The position numbers and the translations under genes are program-made. A stretch of 64,000 nt of DNA from Mycolicibacterium tusciae JS617. Its GTDB lineage: Bacteria; Actinomycetota; Actinomycetes; Mycobacteriales; Mycobacteriaceae. Positions 34,490-43,139 of the stretch are shown piece by piece (positions within the stretch are counted from its first letter, which is position 1; each line of letters opens with the position of its first letter). The notes under the pieces were generated by a model. That model was not told the DNA's origin and made no database searches. It saw only the letters and a list, made by a program, of their open reading frames with translations. The stretch covers positions 124,001-188,000 of the forward strand of contig NZ_AGJJ02000003.1 of assembly GCF_000243415.2 (NCBI RefSeq). Reading direction: 5' to 3'.

Positions 34490-35646
34490 GTCCCTGGGTT
34501 CCGCGTGGACGCCAGGGCAATCGAGACGATCGCATGCTGGCCGAGTACACCGCGGCTATACCCCCGGCGATCGCCGAGCTGAGCTACGACCCGGCTGGCG
34601 CGGTGGCCCGGGGCCACGATGCGGCGCTGATCGAGGTCGCGCGCCTGGAGGCCGGTTGGGGTCAGTACCTGGCCCCGGTGGGGGATTTTCTGCTGCGCAG
34701 CGAGTCGGTGGCGTCGTCGCGGATCGAGCAGATCGACGCCGGGTGGCGTGCGTTCGGCAAGGCCGCGGCCGGCGGTAAGGCCACCGAGGCCGCCCGGTCT
34801 CAGCTCGCCGCCGTGGAAGCCCTTGGTGAGTTGGTCGCATCTGCGGACGCCGGGCCGATCGGGCTGGGTGAGATTCTGCGTGCGCATGCACTGTTGATGG
34901 CGCCTGATCCGTATGCCGGCGAGCCGGGGGCGCTGCGCAGTGTGCAGAACTGGATCGGTGGAAGCGATTTCTCGCCACTGGGAGCGAGTTTCGTACCTCC
35001 GCCACCGGATCTGGTGGCGGCGTTGATGGAGGACCTGCTGGCGTTCGCCGCGCGGGATGATCTTCCGGCCGTCGCTCAGGCGGCCATCGTGCACGCCCAG
35101 TTCGAGTCGATCCACCCGTTCATCGACGGCAACGGTCGTATCGGTAGGGCGGTGTTGTCGGCGGTCCTGCGGCGGCGAGGATTGACGCGGGTGGTGACGG
35201 TGCCGATCGCATCGGTGATGCTCGCGGACACGCAGACGTATTTCGCGCGGCTGGGAGACTATCGCCGCGGTGACGTTGACGCCCTGGTGGCCTATGTGTC
35301 GGCCGCGGCGGTGCATGCCAGTGCTGCTGCGCAGGAGTCGGCTCGACGGTTGGCGGAGTTGCCGCAGCGGTGGCGAGAGTTGGCGCGGCCGAGGGCCGGT
35401 TCGGCTGATGAGGCTTTGATCGATGCGCTGTTGGGGACGCCGGTGTTCGGCGCGGAGACTGCGCAGCGGTTGACGGGAACCATTGATACCAGCACCTATC
35501 GGGCATTGGGCCGGTTGGTCGAGGCCGGTGTCCTGGAGGTGTTGTCGGGTGGGTCGCGCAACCGGATCTGGGCGGCGAGCGACGTGCTGGCGGAGCTGGA
35601 TGCGCTCACTGAGGCGGTGGGTCGACGAACGGCCAACGGGCTGTAG
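34459..35646 (+). CDS. fic: Fic-family AMP-transferase, class II-like
   Basis: 395 aa. The Fic motif HPFIDGNGRIGR is at 219-230 with catalytic His219. A candidate inhibitory helix precedes the core: SSRIEQI (86-92), with Ser-x-x-x-Glu90 but Gln where G/N is usual, as in class II Fic proteins that inhibit themselves. A winged-helix-like C-terminus (TGTIDTSTYRALGRLVEAGVLEVL) may bind DNA. Likely transfers AMP to protein targets. ATG 34459 chosen over 34441 because the duplicated promoter copy aligns there. Confidence 0.85.
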   Translation: MDWPAHGYETRPWVPRGRQGNRDDRMLAEYTAAIPPAIAELSYDPAGAVARGHDAALIEVARLEAGWGQYLAPVGDFLLRSESVASSRIEQIDAGWRAFGKAAAGGKATEAARSQLAAVEALGELVASADAGPIGLGEILRAHALLMAPDPYAGEPGALRSVQNWIGGSDFSPLGASFVPPPPDLVAALMEDLLAFAARDDLPAVAQAAIVHAQFESIHPFIDGNGRIGRAVLSAVLRRRGLTRVVTVPIASVMLADTQTYFARLGDYRRGDVDALVAYVSAAAVHASAAAQESARRLAELPQRWRELARPRAGSADEALIDALLGTPVFGAETAQRLTGTIDTSTYRALGRLVEAGVLEVLSGGSRNRIWAASDVLAELDALTEAVGRRTANGL

Positions 35647-35673
35647 CGCAAAGGGGGGTCGCTGCGCTCCCAG

Positions 35674-36111
35674 TTATGTTCGTAGACCGGTGCTTTCGAT
35701 GACGGGCCAGTAGCCGATGATGCTGTCGCCGAATTCGAGGTCGGTTTGGGGGAAGCCGGTGCCGATGGCCAGCAGTGGTTCGGCGGCGAGTTGTGCCGTG
35801 GCGTAGGTCATGCAGTCACCGAAATTGAGGCTGGCGCTGTGGTTGCCGCGCCCGAATCGCTGGTAGGCGCGTTGGGCGGCGTAGGCGTGTTCTGCGGTGA
35901 AATCTGTTACGTCAAGGTTGATTTCGCTGCGTAGCCGCTCGAATAGGGTCCGCGCTACGGGCCCTTGTCGTGCGGTGAGCACGATGAGCGTTTCGGCGAG
36001 CGTGGCGGCGCCGATGACGGGGTTGCGGGTGTTGGCCAGCGCGGCGGCTACTTGCTCGGCGGCGGGCTCATTCTGGATGAGGGCGATCAGGGCTGAGGTG
36101 TCGACGATCAA
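35674..36111 (-). CDS. vapC: VapC-family PIN ribonuclease toxin
   Basis: 145 aa. PIN residues: D4 ([11 protein letters not shown]), E41 (LAETLIVL), D99 (NFGDCMTYA). The fourth acidic position is less clear ([12 protein letters not shown]). The start appears to be TTG at 36111, 2 nt after the antitoxin stop. Third VapBC pair of the window. Convergent with fic. Confidence 0.85.
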   Translation of the reverse strand: MIVDTSALIALIQNEPAAEQVAAALANTRNPVIGAATLAETLIVLTARQGPVARTLFERLRSEINLDVTDFTAEHAYAAQRAYQRFGRGNHSASLNFGDCMTYATAQLAAEPLLAIGTGFPQTDLEFGDSIIGYWPVIESTGLRT

Positions 36112-36113
36112 GG

Positions 36114-36377
36114 TCAGACTCCGGTGGTGGGGTCGTAGCCGAGGATCGTTTCGCGCTCCGCTTTGGTGGTGGGGGTGCGGCCGGGCAGGAGAGGCCAGAT
36201 TTCGTTGCGCATGATGTCGAGTAGGTGGGTGGCTCGTCCGCCGTCGCGCGATTCGGTGATGGATAGTTGGGCGCGCAGGGCGTCGCGGATGGCCCGGGTT
36301 TTGTTGGTGTGGCCCATTCGGGCTGCTAGTTCGCCTGCTAGTCGGTCGACTTCGGGGTCTTTGATGTTCATCGCCAT
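36114..36377 (-). CDS. vapB: VapB antitoxin, Rv0623-like transcription factor family
   Basis: 87 aa. [37 protein letters not shown] is a typical VapB ribbon-helix-helix N-terminus of the Rv0623-like family; the C-terminus (EIWPLLPGR...ILGYD) is the toxin-binding tail seen in that family. ATG 36371 is an alternative start. An inverted repeat operator lies just upstream. Confidence 0.85.
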   Translation of the reverse strand: MAMNIKDPEVDRLAGELAARMGHTNKTRAIRDALRAQLSITESRDGGRATHLLDIMRNEIWPLLPGRTPTTKAERETILGYDPTTGV

Positions 36378-36384
36378 AGGGTAG

Positions 36385-36414
36385 ATGGTACTATTTTGTC
36401 GCACTAGGTACCAT
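36385..36414. promoter_or_regulatory. VapB operator, shared divergent promoter
   Basis: ATGGTAC (36385-36391) and GTACCAT (36408-36414) are perfect 7-bp arms 16 nt apart, 8 bp upstream of vapB and overlapping the region upstream of the divergent 94-aa gene. Fits a ribbon-helix-helix dimer-of-dimers site. Confidence 0.55.
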
Positions 36415-36424
36415 GGAGGATGTG

Positions 36425-36709
36425 ATGGGACAGAAGCGGCCGTACAAAGTGCGCTTCCACTTTGATGGCACCAAGCAGTTCAGCAACGACGCCCTCCCAG
36501 AGGCGTACGTCATCGACACCTCCAGGCCAATAGACGGCTGTTCGTCGCACACCGACATCTCTGTCGCCGAGGCGGCCGCGCGCCGGGTGTCACGGAATGG
36601 CGGTAGCGCACGAATACTGCTCCGCGACAGCTCCACTGGCGTCGAGTCAGAGATCACGAACTATGAGCCGTACGAGGCGGCAATGCAAGACCTCGCGCAC
36701 AACGAATAG
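36425..36709 (+). CDS. Hypothetical 94-aa protein
   Basis: Beta-rich small protein ([29 protein letters not shown]). GGAGG at 36415-36419 sets the start at ATG 36425, not ATG 36413. Divergent from vapB and probably sharing its operator. Function unknown. Confidence 0.6.
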   Translation: MGQKRPYKVRFHFDGTKQFSNDALPEAYVIDTSRPIDGCSSHTDISVAEAAARRVSRNGGSARILLRDSSTGVESEITNYEPYEAAMQDLAHNE

Positions 36710-36799
36710 CGGGGAGTTCTCACCCCGAGTGCGGCTAAACGTGTTAAGCACGAGATTTTCTGGTGACATTGCGCCGTCTCGGTTTGTTGTAGGTCTGAC

Positions 36800-36818
36800 G
36801 TGATGAAGGCTGCATCAC
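36800..36818. promoter_or_regulatory. Recurrent palindrome, copy 3
   Basis: GTGATGAAG-G-CTGCATCAC, one arm mismatch relative to the others. Lies in the gene-free 36710-36950, about 130 bp upstream of a small membrane protein gene. Confidence 0.65.
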
Positions 36819-36950
36819 GGGCCCGTTCCCGTGAGCGATTCCCCCGCGTGTCCGGGTTCAGTTCTAGAGTCCCAACGTAGTGAGGCTTGACTGGGATGCG
36901 TGGTTCGCCGAAACGGTGGCGCGCGGCCCGCGAAACATAGGAGATGAAGC

Positions 36951-37298
36951 GTGACCGATTTCGTTGAGAGTTTGAGCGCATCTGTTCCGGCATGGTCGTT
37001 TTGGCTCGCGTTGGCGGTGCTGGCCTTCTCCGGGGCGCTCTTCATGGTGAGGCGCTCAACTAATGCCGATGCACTTTTTGTTGGCTTCATTCTCGCTGGT
37101 GTCATCCTCTGGACGCCGAGTATCACGGTCATGTCATTCCAGGGTGGTGTAGCCAGCGTGAATGAGTACTTCGAGAGCTTGTCGCCCAAATCTCTATGGG
37201 TCGCTGCTCTCGCGGCGCTGGTGTGGATGGTCGGTGGCGTCGTGGCGATCGCAAGGACGTGGAGGACGTCGACGGGCCAGAACTCCACTGCCAAATAG
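36951..37298 (+). CDS. Small membrane protein, 115 aa
   Basis: Three likely helices (about 16-35, 42-62 and 84-102). GTG start with an AGGAG site 8 nt upstream. Stop TAG overlaps the GTG of the next gene (TAGTG). Function unknown. Confidence 0.6.
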   Translation: MTDFVESLSASVPAWSFWLALAVLAFSGALFMVRRSTNADALFVGFILAGVILWTPSITVMSFQGGVASVNEYFESLSPKSLWVAALAALVWMVGGVVAIARTWRTSTGQNSTAK

Positions 37299-37873
37299 TG
37301 TTTTTGGCTCACCGCCTTGCCGGCGTCGTGATTGACGACGCCGATTTCAAGGTGCTGATAGCGATCGCCCGCTCAGGGGACCTGATGATTGCAGGGTCTT
37401 CGACGCACCCGGTAATGGCAAGGCGTGCGCAGAATCTCGATCGACGCGGGTTGGCCCGATATGTCAGTGGCGCCGAAGGGGGCTGGTCGGCGGGGATGTG
37501 GGCTGCGTACCCGACCTGCAATGGGTTCAATGCGATGTGGCGGCACGCCGGCGACACCCACGTGGATGGGTGCGGGTCGGTGTGGAATGCCGACGGCAGC
37601 TGTTCGGGGTGCCGGGAGGTGCGCCGGCTGGACCTGCTGGCGTGCGAGCGGTACATCGAGGCGCTACCGGCTGAGGCGAGGGACGCGGAGCTGCGCACGG
37701 CGGCGCTGTGGTGCGGCGAGCACGGGTTTATCCGCCGGGCCGATGTGACGACCGGGAAGACGTGCCGGTTCGGCGGGTCCCCGATCCACGATGGCGGGCT
37801 GGACCGGGTGAGCCATTCAGCGTATGCGTTGTCGCTGCGGGGATCGAAAGCGGCACATGATGATTACTCATGA
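37298..37873 (+). CDS. Hypothetical 191-aa protein with Cys-rich centre
   Basis: Residues about 85-120 contain CNGFNAMWRHAGDTHVDGCG and CSGCREVRR, a possible metal site; the following part is helical (LACERYIEALPAEARDAELR). GTG 37298 overlaps the previous stop and is preferred; GTG 37328 is possible. Next gene overlaps its end. Confidence 0.55.
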   Translation: MFLAHRLAGVVIDDADFKVLIAIARSGDLMIAGSSTHPVMARRAQNLDRRGLARYVSGAEGGWSAGMWAAYPTCNGFNAMWRHAGDTHVDGCGSVWNADGSCSGCREVRRLDLLACERYIEALPAEARDAELRTAALWCGEHGFIRRADVTTGKTCRFGGSPIHDGGLDRVSHSAYALSLRGSKAAHDDYS

Positions 37874-38204
37874 CGGCCCGATGGGGGAGATGCCGATCGA
37901 GGACCTTGACCGGCCCCCAGGTGGCGCCCCTGGTGGCGCGGCCGCGCCGACGTCGCGGTCCGCTCAGCGGCGCCAATGCCCGTACTGCTTCACCAATCGG
38001 TCGGTCATCATTTATGGCGAGCTGAAGGGGTGCGAGGACCGGGCGCTGCAGGCGTTGCGGCGTGCTCATCCCGAGGAGTACGACGAGTATCTGAGGCGTG
38101 AGCAGCAGGCCGCGGAGACCGCGGCCGCCACGTTGTGGGAGTACCACCTGGCCGACCAGTGCGACCGGGGGCGATCGTCGAGGGCCGGCCGGAAGAGGAG
38201 TTGA
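37857..38204 (+). CDS. Hypothetical 115-aa protein, one Cys pair
   Basis: Contains RRQCPYCFTNRSVIIYGELKGCEDRAL, like half of a zinc ribbon, then a helical segment with EEYDEYLRREQQAAETAAATLWEYH. Starts inside the end of the preceding gene; phage/plasmid-like gene string. Confidence 0.55.
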   Translation: MMITHDGPMGEMPIEDLDRPPGGAPGGAAAPTSRSAQRRQCPYCFTNRSVIIYGELKGCEDRALQALRRAHPEEYDEYLRREQQAAETAAATLWEYHLADQCDRGRSSRAGRKRS

Positions 38205-38332
38205 TGGTGAGCAGATGCGACGCGGAGTTGTGCCCGATGTGGGACGGCGAGACGTGCCCGTGCGACACGTTCGATCTGGACCGCGACAACCTGCCCACCG
38301 ACGGCACCTTCGTCATCGAGCAGGCGCGATGA
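38204..38332 (+). CDS. 42-aa Cys-rich peptide
   Basis: SRCDAELCPMWDGETCPCDTF, four cysteines in 20 residues, then an acidic tail. TGATG overlap with the previous gene. Probably metal-binding. Short but well placed. Confidence 0.45.
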   Translation: MVSRCDAELCPMWDGETCPCDTFDLDRDNLPTDGTFVIEQAR

Positions 38333-38372
38333 GTCAGGTTGTGCATCAACGGGATTACCTGGTGGTGGCGTA

Positions 38373-38747
38373 GTGGCTGGCGCTGTGCTTTCTACCCCGC
38401 ATCTGCTGTTTTACATGCCGGAGGAGTCGATCGCGTCGCTGACGGAGCGGTGGGAGGACTGGGTGGCCCGCGACGCCACGGTGGTGACCCGCAAAGACCA
38501 GAGTCAGGACACCTCTGGGGTGTTGTTCGAGCTGCTGCGCACGCGCATCATGCTGCGGCCGGCGTTGACGGAGGCGGTGGCGATCGCCGAGCCGCGCCTG
38601 GATCGCACGAAGAGCGCCGGCACCTCGCTGATTTTTTACCCGTTCTTGCCGTGGCCCTGGCCGAACGCGTCTCTGGGGTATCTGGTCGACGGGGATCCCG
38701 ACACGTTGTGGCTCGTTCCTCGCGAGCTGACGGTCGACGACTTCTAG
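38373..38747 (+). CDS. Hypothetical 124-aa protein
   Basis: Trp/Pro-rich with LLFYMPEESIASLTERWEDW and FYPFLPWPWPNASLGYLVDG; no domain recognised. GTG start. In the same string of short genes as its neighbours. Confidence 0.55.
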   Translation: MAGAVLSTPHLLFYMPEESIASLTERWEDWVARDATVVTRKDQSQDTSGVLFELLRTRIMLRPALTEAVAIAEPRLDRTKSAGTSLIFYPFLPWPWPNASLGYLVDGDPDTLWLVPRELTVDDF

Positions 38748-38757
38748 CAGCGCACCG

Positions 38758-39150
38758 GTGTCGAAGGATCAGGCGCGCAGCGAGCGCGACCGTGTGAAGG
38801 CCATCGCCTCGGGCCAGCAGGGGTGGGGCGTGATCGGCGACTCGCTCAACCATCAGCGCTACCTGAAGCTGCTGCCGGGCCGGTACCGGAATCGGCGCAA
38901 ATGCTGGTGCGGCTGCGGCGGGAAGATCTCCCACGGCGGCTACGCGAACGGGCTGGCGATGACGTCGGGGTGCGAGTGGGCGATGCGGCGGTGGGTGAAA
39001 GATCCGCTCTGGCACGCCAAGGCGAAGCTGGCCGAGCTGCACGTCCGCCAGCGAGGTGAGGACGCCGAGGTCTGCGCCGCGTGCACGACGGCCTGGCCGT
39101 GCGAAATAGCGCGGCTGCTCGACCCGGCGTTGGTCACTGAGAGGTCATAG
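38758..39150 (+). CDS. Hypothetical 130-aa Cys-containing protein
   Basis: Contains [17 protein letters not shown] and [19 protein letters not shown], two possible metal-binding clusters. The second resembles a short pattern common in phage proteins (VCxxCxxxWPC). GTG start, 10 nt after the previous stop. Confidence 0.55.
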   Translation: MSKDQARSERDRVKAIASGQQGWGVIGDSLNHQRYLKLLPGRYRNRRKCWCGCGGKISHGGYANGLAMTSGCEWAMRRWVKDPLWHAKAKLAELHVRQRGEDAEVCAACTTAWPCEIARLLDPALVTERS

Positions 39151-39167
39151 GTGGTGTCCCGCGCGCG

Positions 39168-39183
39168 TGCCACACTTGTGGCA
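39168..39183. promoter_or_regulatory. MazE operator palindrome
   Basis: TGCCACA-CT-TGTGGCA, perfect 7-bp arms whose right arm ends on the A of the mazE start codon; CG-rich arms extend outward imperfectly. Suggests autorepression and a leaderless transcript. Confidence 0.55.
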
Positions 39184-39416
39184 TGCGCGCGCGGGTGAGC
39201 ACGACGGTCGATGCTGACCTGCTGGACCGTGCCCGGGCCCTCATGGCCGGCGCCAAGGATCACGCCCTCTTCGACCAGGCGCTGAGCGCGCTGCTGGCGG
39301 CCAATCGGGCTGCTGAGGTCGACGCCAGCTACGCCGCCTACGACGAGCTGCCGGCCGACGAGCCGGATCAGTGGGGCGACGTCGAGCAGTGGCGCGAATC
39401 GGCGGGGCAGCGGTGA
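39183..39416 (+). CDS. mazE: MazE-type antitoxin
   Basis: 77 aa. [20 protein letters not shown] is a ribbon-helix-helix N-terminus as in mycobacterial MazE antitoxins; the C-terminus is acidic with two Trp ([14 protein letters not shown]), typical of the toxin-blocking tail. Stop overlaps the toxin start (TGATG). Confidence 0.8.
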   Translation: MRARVSTTVDADLLDRARALMAGAKDHALFDQALSALLAANRAAEVDASYAAYDELPADEPDQWGDVEQWRESAGQR

Positions 39417-39733
39417 TGCTGCCCGCGCGCGGTGAGTTGTGGTGGTGCGCCGCCGGCGCTGGGCAGCGGCCCGTGGTGGTCCTGTCGCGTGATGTGGCGA
39501 TCCCTCGGCTGCGTCGAGTGTTGGTGGCCCCGTGCACGACGACGGTGCGCGGGCTGGCCAGTGAGGTGGTCCTGACGCCTGGTGAGGATCCGGTGCCGCA
39601 GCGGTCGGCGGTGAATCTTGATTTGGTCGAGAGCGTTCCGCTGGCGGCACTGGAATCGCGGTTGGGTCGGTTGGCCGATGACCGGATGCGGGCGGTGTGC
39701 GCGGCGCTGGCCGTCGCGGTGGACTGGCGTTGA
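39416..39733 (+). CDS. mazF: MazF/PemK-type endoribonuclease toxin
   Basis: 105 aa. RGELWWCAAGAGQRPVVVLSRD, then VLVAPCTTTVRGLASEVVL and NLDLVESVPLAAL are the characteristic MazF strands, with the Arg/Thr/Ser active-site region in PCTTTVR. Cleaves single-stranded RNA at specific triplets or longer sites. A TTG-started frame overlaps its stop downstream. Confidence 0.85.
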   Translation: MLPARGELWWCAAGAGQRPVVVLSRDVAIPRLRRVLVAPCTTTVRGLASEVVLTPGEDPVPQRSAVNLDLVESVPLAALESRLGRLADDRMRAVCAALAVAVDWR

Positions 39734-39895
39734 GCAGATACGCCGAATTTGAGGCCCTGGGCGCCGTCGGGAGCGCCTATGAGCGGTGGACTGAGGCCAA
39801 CACCCGCCTTGACGACGCGATGGGTGAGGCGGCCGCTCAGGAGGCCGCCCCACCGGTGGCCGAGATGGACGCCGACTTCCAGGCCGGACTCGAGG
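39730..39895 (+). pseudogene. Truncated third gene of the MazEF transcript
   Basis: From TTG 39730, overlapping the mazF stop, a helical frame (SRYAEFEALGAVGSAYERWTE, then AEMDADFQAGLE) runs to about 39895, where it turns into antisense of the esterase. It looks like the 5' part of a gene cut by a recombination joint. Confidence 0.5.
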
Positions 39896-41118
39896 TGACC
39901 CGGGGTCGGTCCGAGCATCGGCGCGTCGGACCACGCGCCCGGTTCGCCGAACAGGAAGGGCAGCTCGATGCAGTGGCATGCGCCCAGGGGGGCCCGCCGC
40001 GGCTGCCAGTCGAAGCGGTAGGTGCCGACGCGGCCGCCGTGGGCGCGCCACGTCTCGACAAAGCGGGTGGCCCCGAAGAAACGGTTGGTGACCAGTGGTC
40101 CAGCGGCGCGAATGATGCTGCGTTGTAGCGGCTTTAGCGTGCTGAGCCGCGCCACCTGCGGTTTCAGCGCGACGAAAGGTGTGGCGTCGTGCTTAGTGTG
40201 TCCGATCAGCAGTTCCACGCGGCGGGTGGCGTCGGCGATCCGGCCGGGCAGCTCCGCCGCGGTGGGTAGCGGACCGCGGCCCATCCGCGGCGCGAACGCC
40301 AACCCGCCGATCCACCCGAAACCCTGCGCTGCCGCTACCCCGACCGCCTCGGCCGCCAACAATTGATCCCAGGTCGCTGTCCGCGGATCGGTCCCGGCCA
40401 GAGACGAGACGATGGCGCGGTCCACGGCTTGCGTCAAGTCCTCGCGGGCGGCGATGACGTCCCCGTTGCCGGTGCCCACACCGAGTGGGGCGCTCTGGAG
40501 GATCGCGCGGTGGAAGAGCCCGTGGGCCTGCTCGCTGAGCATCAGCGCGACGACGGTGTCGGCGCCTGCGGACTGACCGAATGCGGTGACGTTGGCGGGA
40601 TCTCCGCCAAATGCGGCGATGTTGTCGCGAATCCACTGCAGCGCAAGGATCTGGTCGCGCAGTCCCGCGTTGTCGGTGCCCTCAACGCCGATCGGGTTCG
40701 CGTACCCAAAGATGCCCAGTCGGTAGCTGACGGTGACCACGACGACGTTGCCCTCGCGGGCCAGCGCTGTTGCGTCGTATTTCGGCGACTCACCAGTGCC
40801 CGCGACGTAAGCGCCGCCGTGGAACCACACCATCACCGGGAGGTTTTCGGAACCGGTCGGGGCGGTGACGGAGAGGACCAGGCAGTCCTCGCCGAAGGTC
40901 AGGTCGCCCAGCATGTCGCCGGCGACGAAGTTCAGCCGTCCCGGTCGTTGTGGGCACACCGGTCCTCGCCCGGCCGCGTCCGTGGCGCCCGGGGCGCTCC
41001 GTGGTGGTGGTGTCGGCGCTTTGAACCGTTCCGCCTGCCCGTAGGGCAGGCCGCGGGCATGCAGCACGCCGTCGCGCTCGTCGACCGCGATGGCTCCGCT
41101 GCTGATCGCCAATTCCAT
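39890..41118 (-). pseudogene. Type-B carboxylesterase, 3'-truncated
   Basis: About 410 residues of a carboxylesterase: PVMVWFHGGAYVAG oxyanion hole, FGQSAGADTV nucleophile Ser, CHCIELPFLFG catalytic His. After GAWSDAPMLG the usual C-terminal 60-90 residues are missing; the frame runs on to 39241 as antisense of the mazEF transcript, which cannot be native. A joint near 39890-39905 has removed the end. Activity is doubtful although the triad is kept. Start ATG 41118; palindrome copy 4 lies 43 bp upstream. Confidence 0.75.
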
Positions 41119-41160
41119 GCCACCGAAGGTAGTGCGGCGCGCTACGCCAGCTGTGCTTCG

Positions 41161-41179
41161 GTGATGCAGGCTGCATCAC
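41161..41179. promoter_or_regulatory. Recurrent palindrome, copy 4
   Basis: GTGATGCAG-G-CTGCATCAC, perfect arms, centre base G. Between the esterase start and the stop of the 129-aa gene, same spacing (about 42 bp) to the minus-strand start as copy 1. Confidence 0.7.
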
Positions 41180-41186
41180 GAGTCGG

Positions 41187-41576
41187 TTACGGGGCGGTTG
41201 AGCCGGCGTCGGTGTAGTCGGTGTCGTCGAGGTCCCACATTGCCCCGTTGGGGTCGCGCACGGTGTCGTGTTCGCACTGCGGGCAGCGGAATGCGGTGAT
41301 GAGTCCGACGAGGTGGCGGTGGCCGCGTAGGCGGGCCGGGCCGATCGCCGGGGGTGCGCTTGCCTGGTCGGTCCAGATGCGGCCCACGTTGATCTGGGGT
41401 GCTGCGGTGGTGCCGCAGTGGTCGCAGCGTTCCGGTCGACGCGGCGGCGGGCAGATCATGACGCCGGCGGTGTCGCTCCAGTCGCTCCACTGCACGGGGA
41501 GGCCGTCCCATCGTGGTGGCAGGTCATGGTCGCGTGGCCACAGGTCGAGGCCGATCTGTCCGGCTGGGGTCTTCAC
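41187..41576 (-). CDS. Hypothetical 129-aa zinc-ribbon protein
   Basis: Two CxxC pairs: CDHCGTTAAP and CPQCEHDT about 46 residues apart, fitting one zinc ribbon; Trp-rich N-terminus. Downstream partner of the 150-aa gene (3-nt gap). Phage/plasmid-type. Confidence 0.6.
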   Translation of the reverse strand: MKTPAGQIGLDLWPRDHDLPPRWDGLPVQWSDWSDTAGVMICPPPRRPERCDHCGTTAAPQINVGRIWTDQASAPPAIGPARLRGHRHLVGLITAFRCPQCEHDTVRDPNGAMWDLDDTDYTDAGSTAP

Positions 41577-41579
41577 TGG

Positions 41580-42032
41580 TCAGGTCCAGGGTCGGGTGAT
41601 GGCGTCCATGTGGTGGTCCTGGGTGGCGCGGGCCGCGCGCCGCTGGGCGCGGTGGTCGCGGGTGTAGCGCCGGGACAGGATCCAGAGGTCGCGGGCGTTG
41701 GGTTCGACGCCGGCGAGGTAGTGCAGCTGGGGATCGGTCAGTCTGGCCGGGTGTCCGTTGGCGTTGATGCCGGTGATGACGACGTTGCCTCGTAGCAGGG
41801 GGACCTGTCGGGCGGTGAATGTCGTTGTGGCGAGGAGTAGTTCAGTGGCGCGGCGGTTGAGTTGTGTGTGGGAGGAGTGCGTGGCTGGGGTGAACCAAAA
41901 GACGGTGGTAATCAGCTGGGCGGTGACGGTCTCCAGGCGGTGCTCGCGCACCAGGTCGGCGATGTCGCCGGTGCCCTGTAGCTCCACCTTGTAGAGGCGG
42001 CCGTTGTGGCTGGCGTGGATGGCTTGAATCAT
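41580..42032 (-). CDS. Hypothetical 150-aa protein
   Basis: MIQAIHASHNGRLYKVELQGTGDIADLVREHRLETV looks like a compact beta domain; the C-terminal 40 residues are Arg/His-rich. GACGAGG upstream of ATG 42032 is a reasonable ribosome site and I prefer it over ATG 42053. Confidence 0.6.
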   Translation of the reverse strand: MIQAIHASHNGRLYKVELQGTGDIADLVREHRLETVTAQLITTVFWFTPATHSSHTQLNRRATELLLATTTFTARQVPLLRGNVVITGINANGHPARLTDPQLHYLAGVEPNARDLWILSRRYTRDHRAQRRAARATQDHHMDAITRPWT

Positions 42033-42134
42033 GTGACACCTCGTCGTCTGCACGTGTTGCGGAGTCTAGGGAGCGCACTGGACACGGGCGAGGGATTGTG
42101 GTGCAGTGCCTGGAGGTTGCGCGGTTGCTCGGGT

Positions 42135-42353
42135 TCAGCGCAGGGTTTTGAGTGCGTCCAGGAAGGCCCAGCCGCCGCCGGTGCCGGCGCCGCCTGCTGC
42201 GGCCAATACAGCTGCAGTCCAGATCAGCCGCTTGATGCGTCGCACCAGCCGCAGCAGCGCCAGTGCGACGAGTACTCCGACGGCGCCGATGACCACCATC
42301 AGTAGCGGACTCGTCCCAATACCAGCGGCGTCCAACAGATTCGGATCGGTCAT
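42135..42353 (-). CDS. Small membrane protein, 72 aa
   Basis: Two hydrophobic helices (about 14-36 and 43-58) around LVRRIKRLIW. Start ATG 42353; 33 bp downstream of the 58-aa gene. Function unknown; holin-like or anchor-like sizes are possible. Confidence 0.55.
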   Translation of the reverse strand: MTDPNLLDAAGIGTSPLLMVVIGAVGVLVALALLRLVRRIKRLIWTAAVLAAAGGAGTGGGWAFLDALKTLR

Positions 42354-42386
42354 GATGCCGCCCCTGAGACGGCACCGGTCTCGGCG

Positions 42387-42563
42387 TCAGCCATCCAGCT
42401 CGCCCCAGCTGTTCGTGGTCGAGCGGATCTCGCCGGCCGGTGAAGCCTCCGAGGAGTGCGCGGCGTGGCGGCCCTCGGTCGTCGGGTCAGCGTTGTCAGG
42501 TGTCGTCGATTCTTCTGGCTTTGAGTGTCGGCCCACGCCGTCATCCCTCTCCTCGTTGATCAT
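42387..42563 (-). CDS. Acidic 58-aa protein
   Basis: MINEERDDGVGRHSKPEEST...GEIRSTTNSWGELDG, hydrophilic and probably disordered. I prefer this frame over an overlapping Arg/Pro-rich frame that ends at 42350, because its composition is protein-like and ATG 42563 is well placed. Function unknown. Confidence 0.5.
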   Translation of the reverse strand: MINEERDDGVGRHSKPEESTTPDNADPTTEGRHAAHSSEASPAGEIRSTTNSWGELDG

Positions 42564-42597
42564 TCGGACACGTCGGCTGATGCATGCCTCGTCCGTT

Positions 42598-42918
42598 TCA
42601 TCGGACGAGTCGTGCCTTCGCAGCGGTCAGTTCGCGCCTCGCGGTCTCGATGAGCGCGGCGAGGTCGCTGCCGCGCTCGCTTTCTGCGTACTCGATGTCG
42701 TAGACCGGGCCGGCCAGCTCCGCCAACGTGCGAGCAGCTCGCCGGGACGCGTCTATCGCCGCGTGCAGTTCGTCGTCGAGACGGGCTCGCAGTTCGATGA
42801 TCGCGGCCTCATGGTCGATCTCGGCGGCGGTGAGTCGCCCCGCTGCACGGTCGGCGGCGTCTTGGGCTGCGGTCCCGTTGCGCACGAACTCGCTGAGGAA
42901 GTGTGTGGATTGGGTCAT
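42598..42918 (-). CDS. Helical 106-aa protein
   Basis: Almost entirely helix-forming: AAEIDHEAAIIELRARLDDELHAAIDASRRAARTLAEL is a likely coiled coil. Start ATG overlaps the stop of the 74-aa gene (ATGA), so both are one transcript. Confidence 0.6.
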   Translation of the reverse strand: MTQSTHFLSEFVRNGTAAQDAADRAAGRLTAAEIDHEAAIIELRARLDDELHAAIDASRRAARTLAELAGPVYDIEYAESERGSDLAALIETARRELTAAKARLVR

Positions 42919-43139
42919 CGTGCCGCCGCTCGGATGCCGGCGGCCGCGGCCTCGGGTGACAGTCCTTGCTTCCAGTTGTCGTGGAACTCGTCGAGCGAGT
43001 ACCCGTCGGTGTCGGAGTCGCCGTCAGCGGAGTGTCCGAGGAGTGCTTCGACGGCGTTGATCCAGCGCTCCCATGCGGTGGGTTCGCAGGCGGCTGATTC
43101 GTAGGCCCAGCGGTCGATGTGGTCGTTTCCCGCGCTCAT
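42915..43139 (-). CDS. Hypothetical 74-aa protein
   Basis: SAGNDHIDRWAYESAACEPTAWERW and YSLDEFHDNWKQGLSPEAAA; acidic, Trp-rich, no family recognised. ATGA overlaps on both sides place it in the middle of a three-gene operon. Confidence 0.55.
   Translation of the reverse strand: MSAGNDHIDRWAYESAACEPTAWERWINAVEALLGHSADGDSDTDGYSLDEFHDNWKQGLSPEAAAAGIRAAAR

Noticed and set aside
39241-39889. C-terminal extension of the esterase
   Set aside because: Runs antisense through mazF and mazE; not esterase-like.
42350-42544. 64-aa Arg-rich minus-strand frame
   Set aside because: Composition points to the wrong frame; the overlapping acidic 58-aa frame (42387-42563) is more protein-like.
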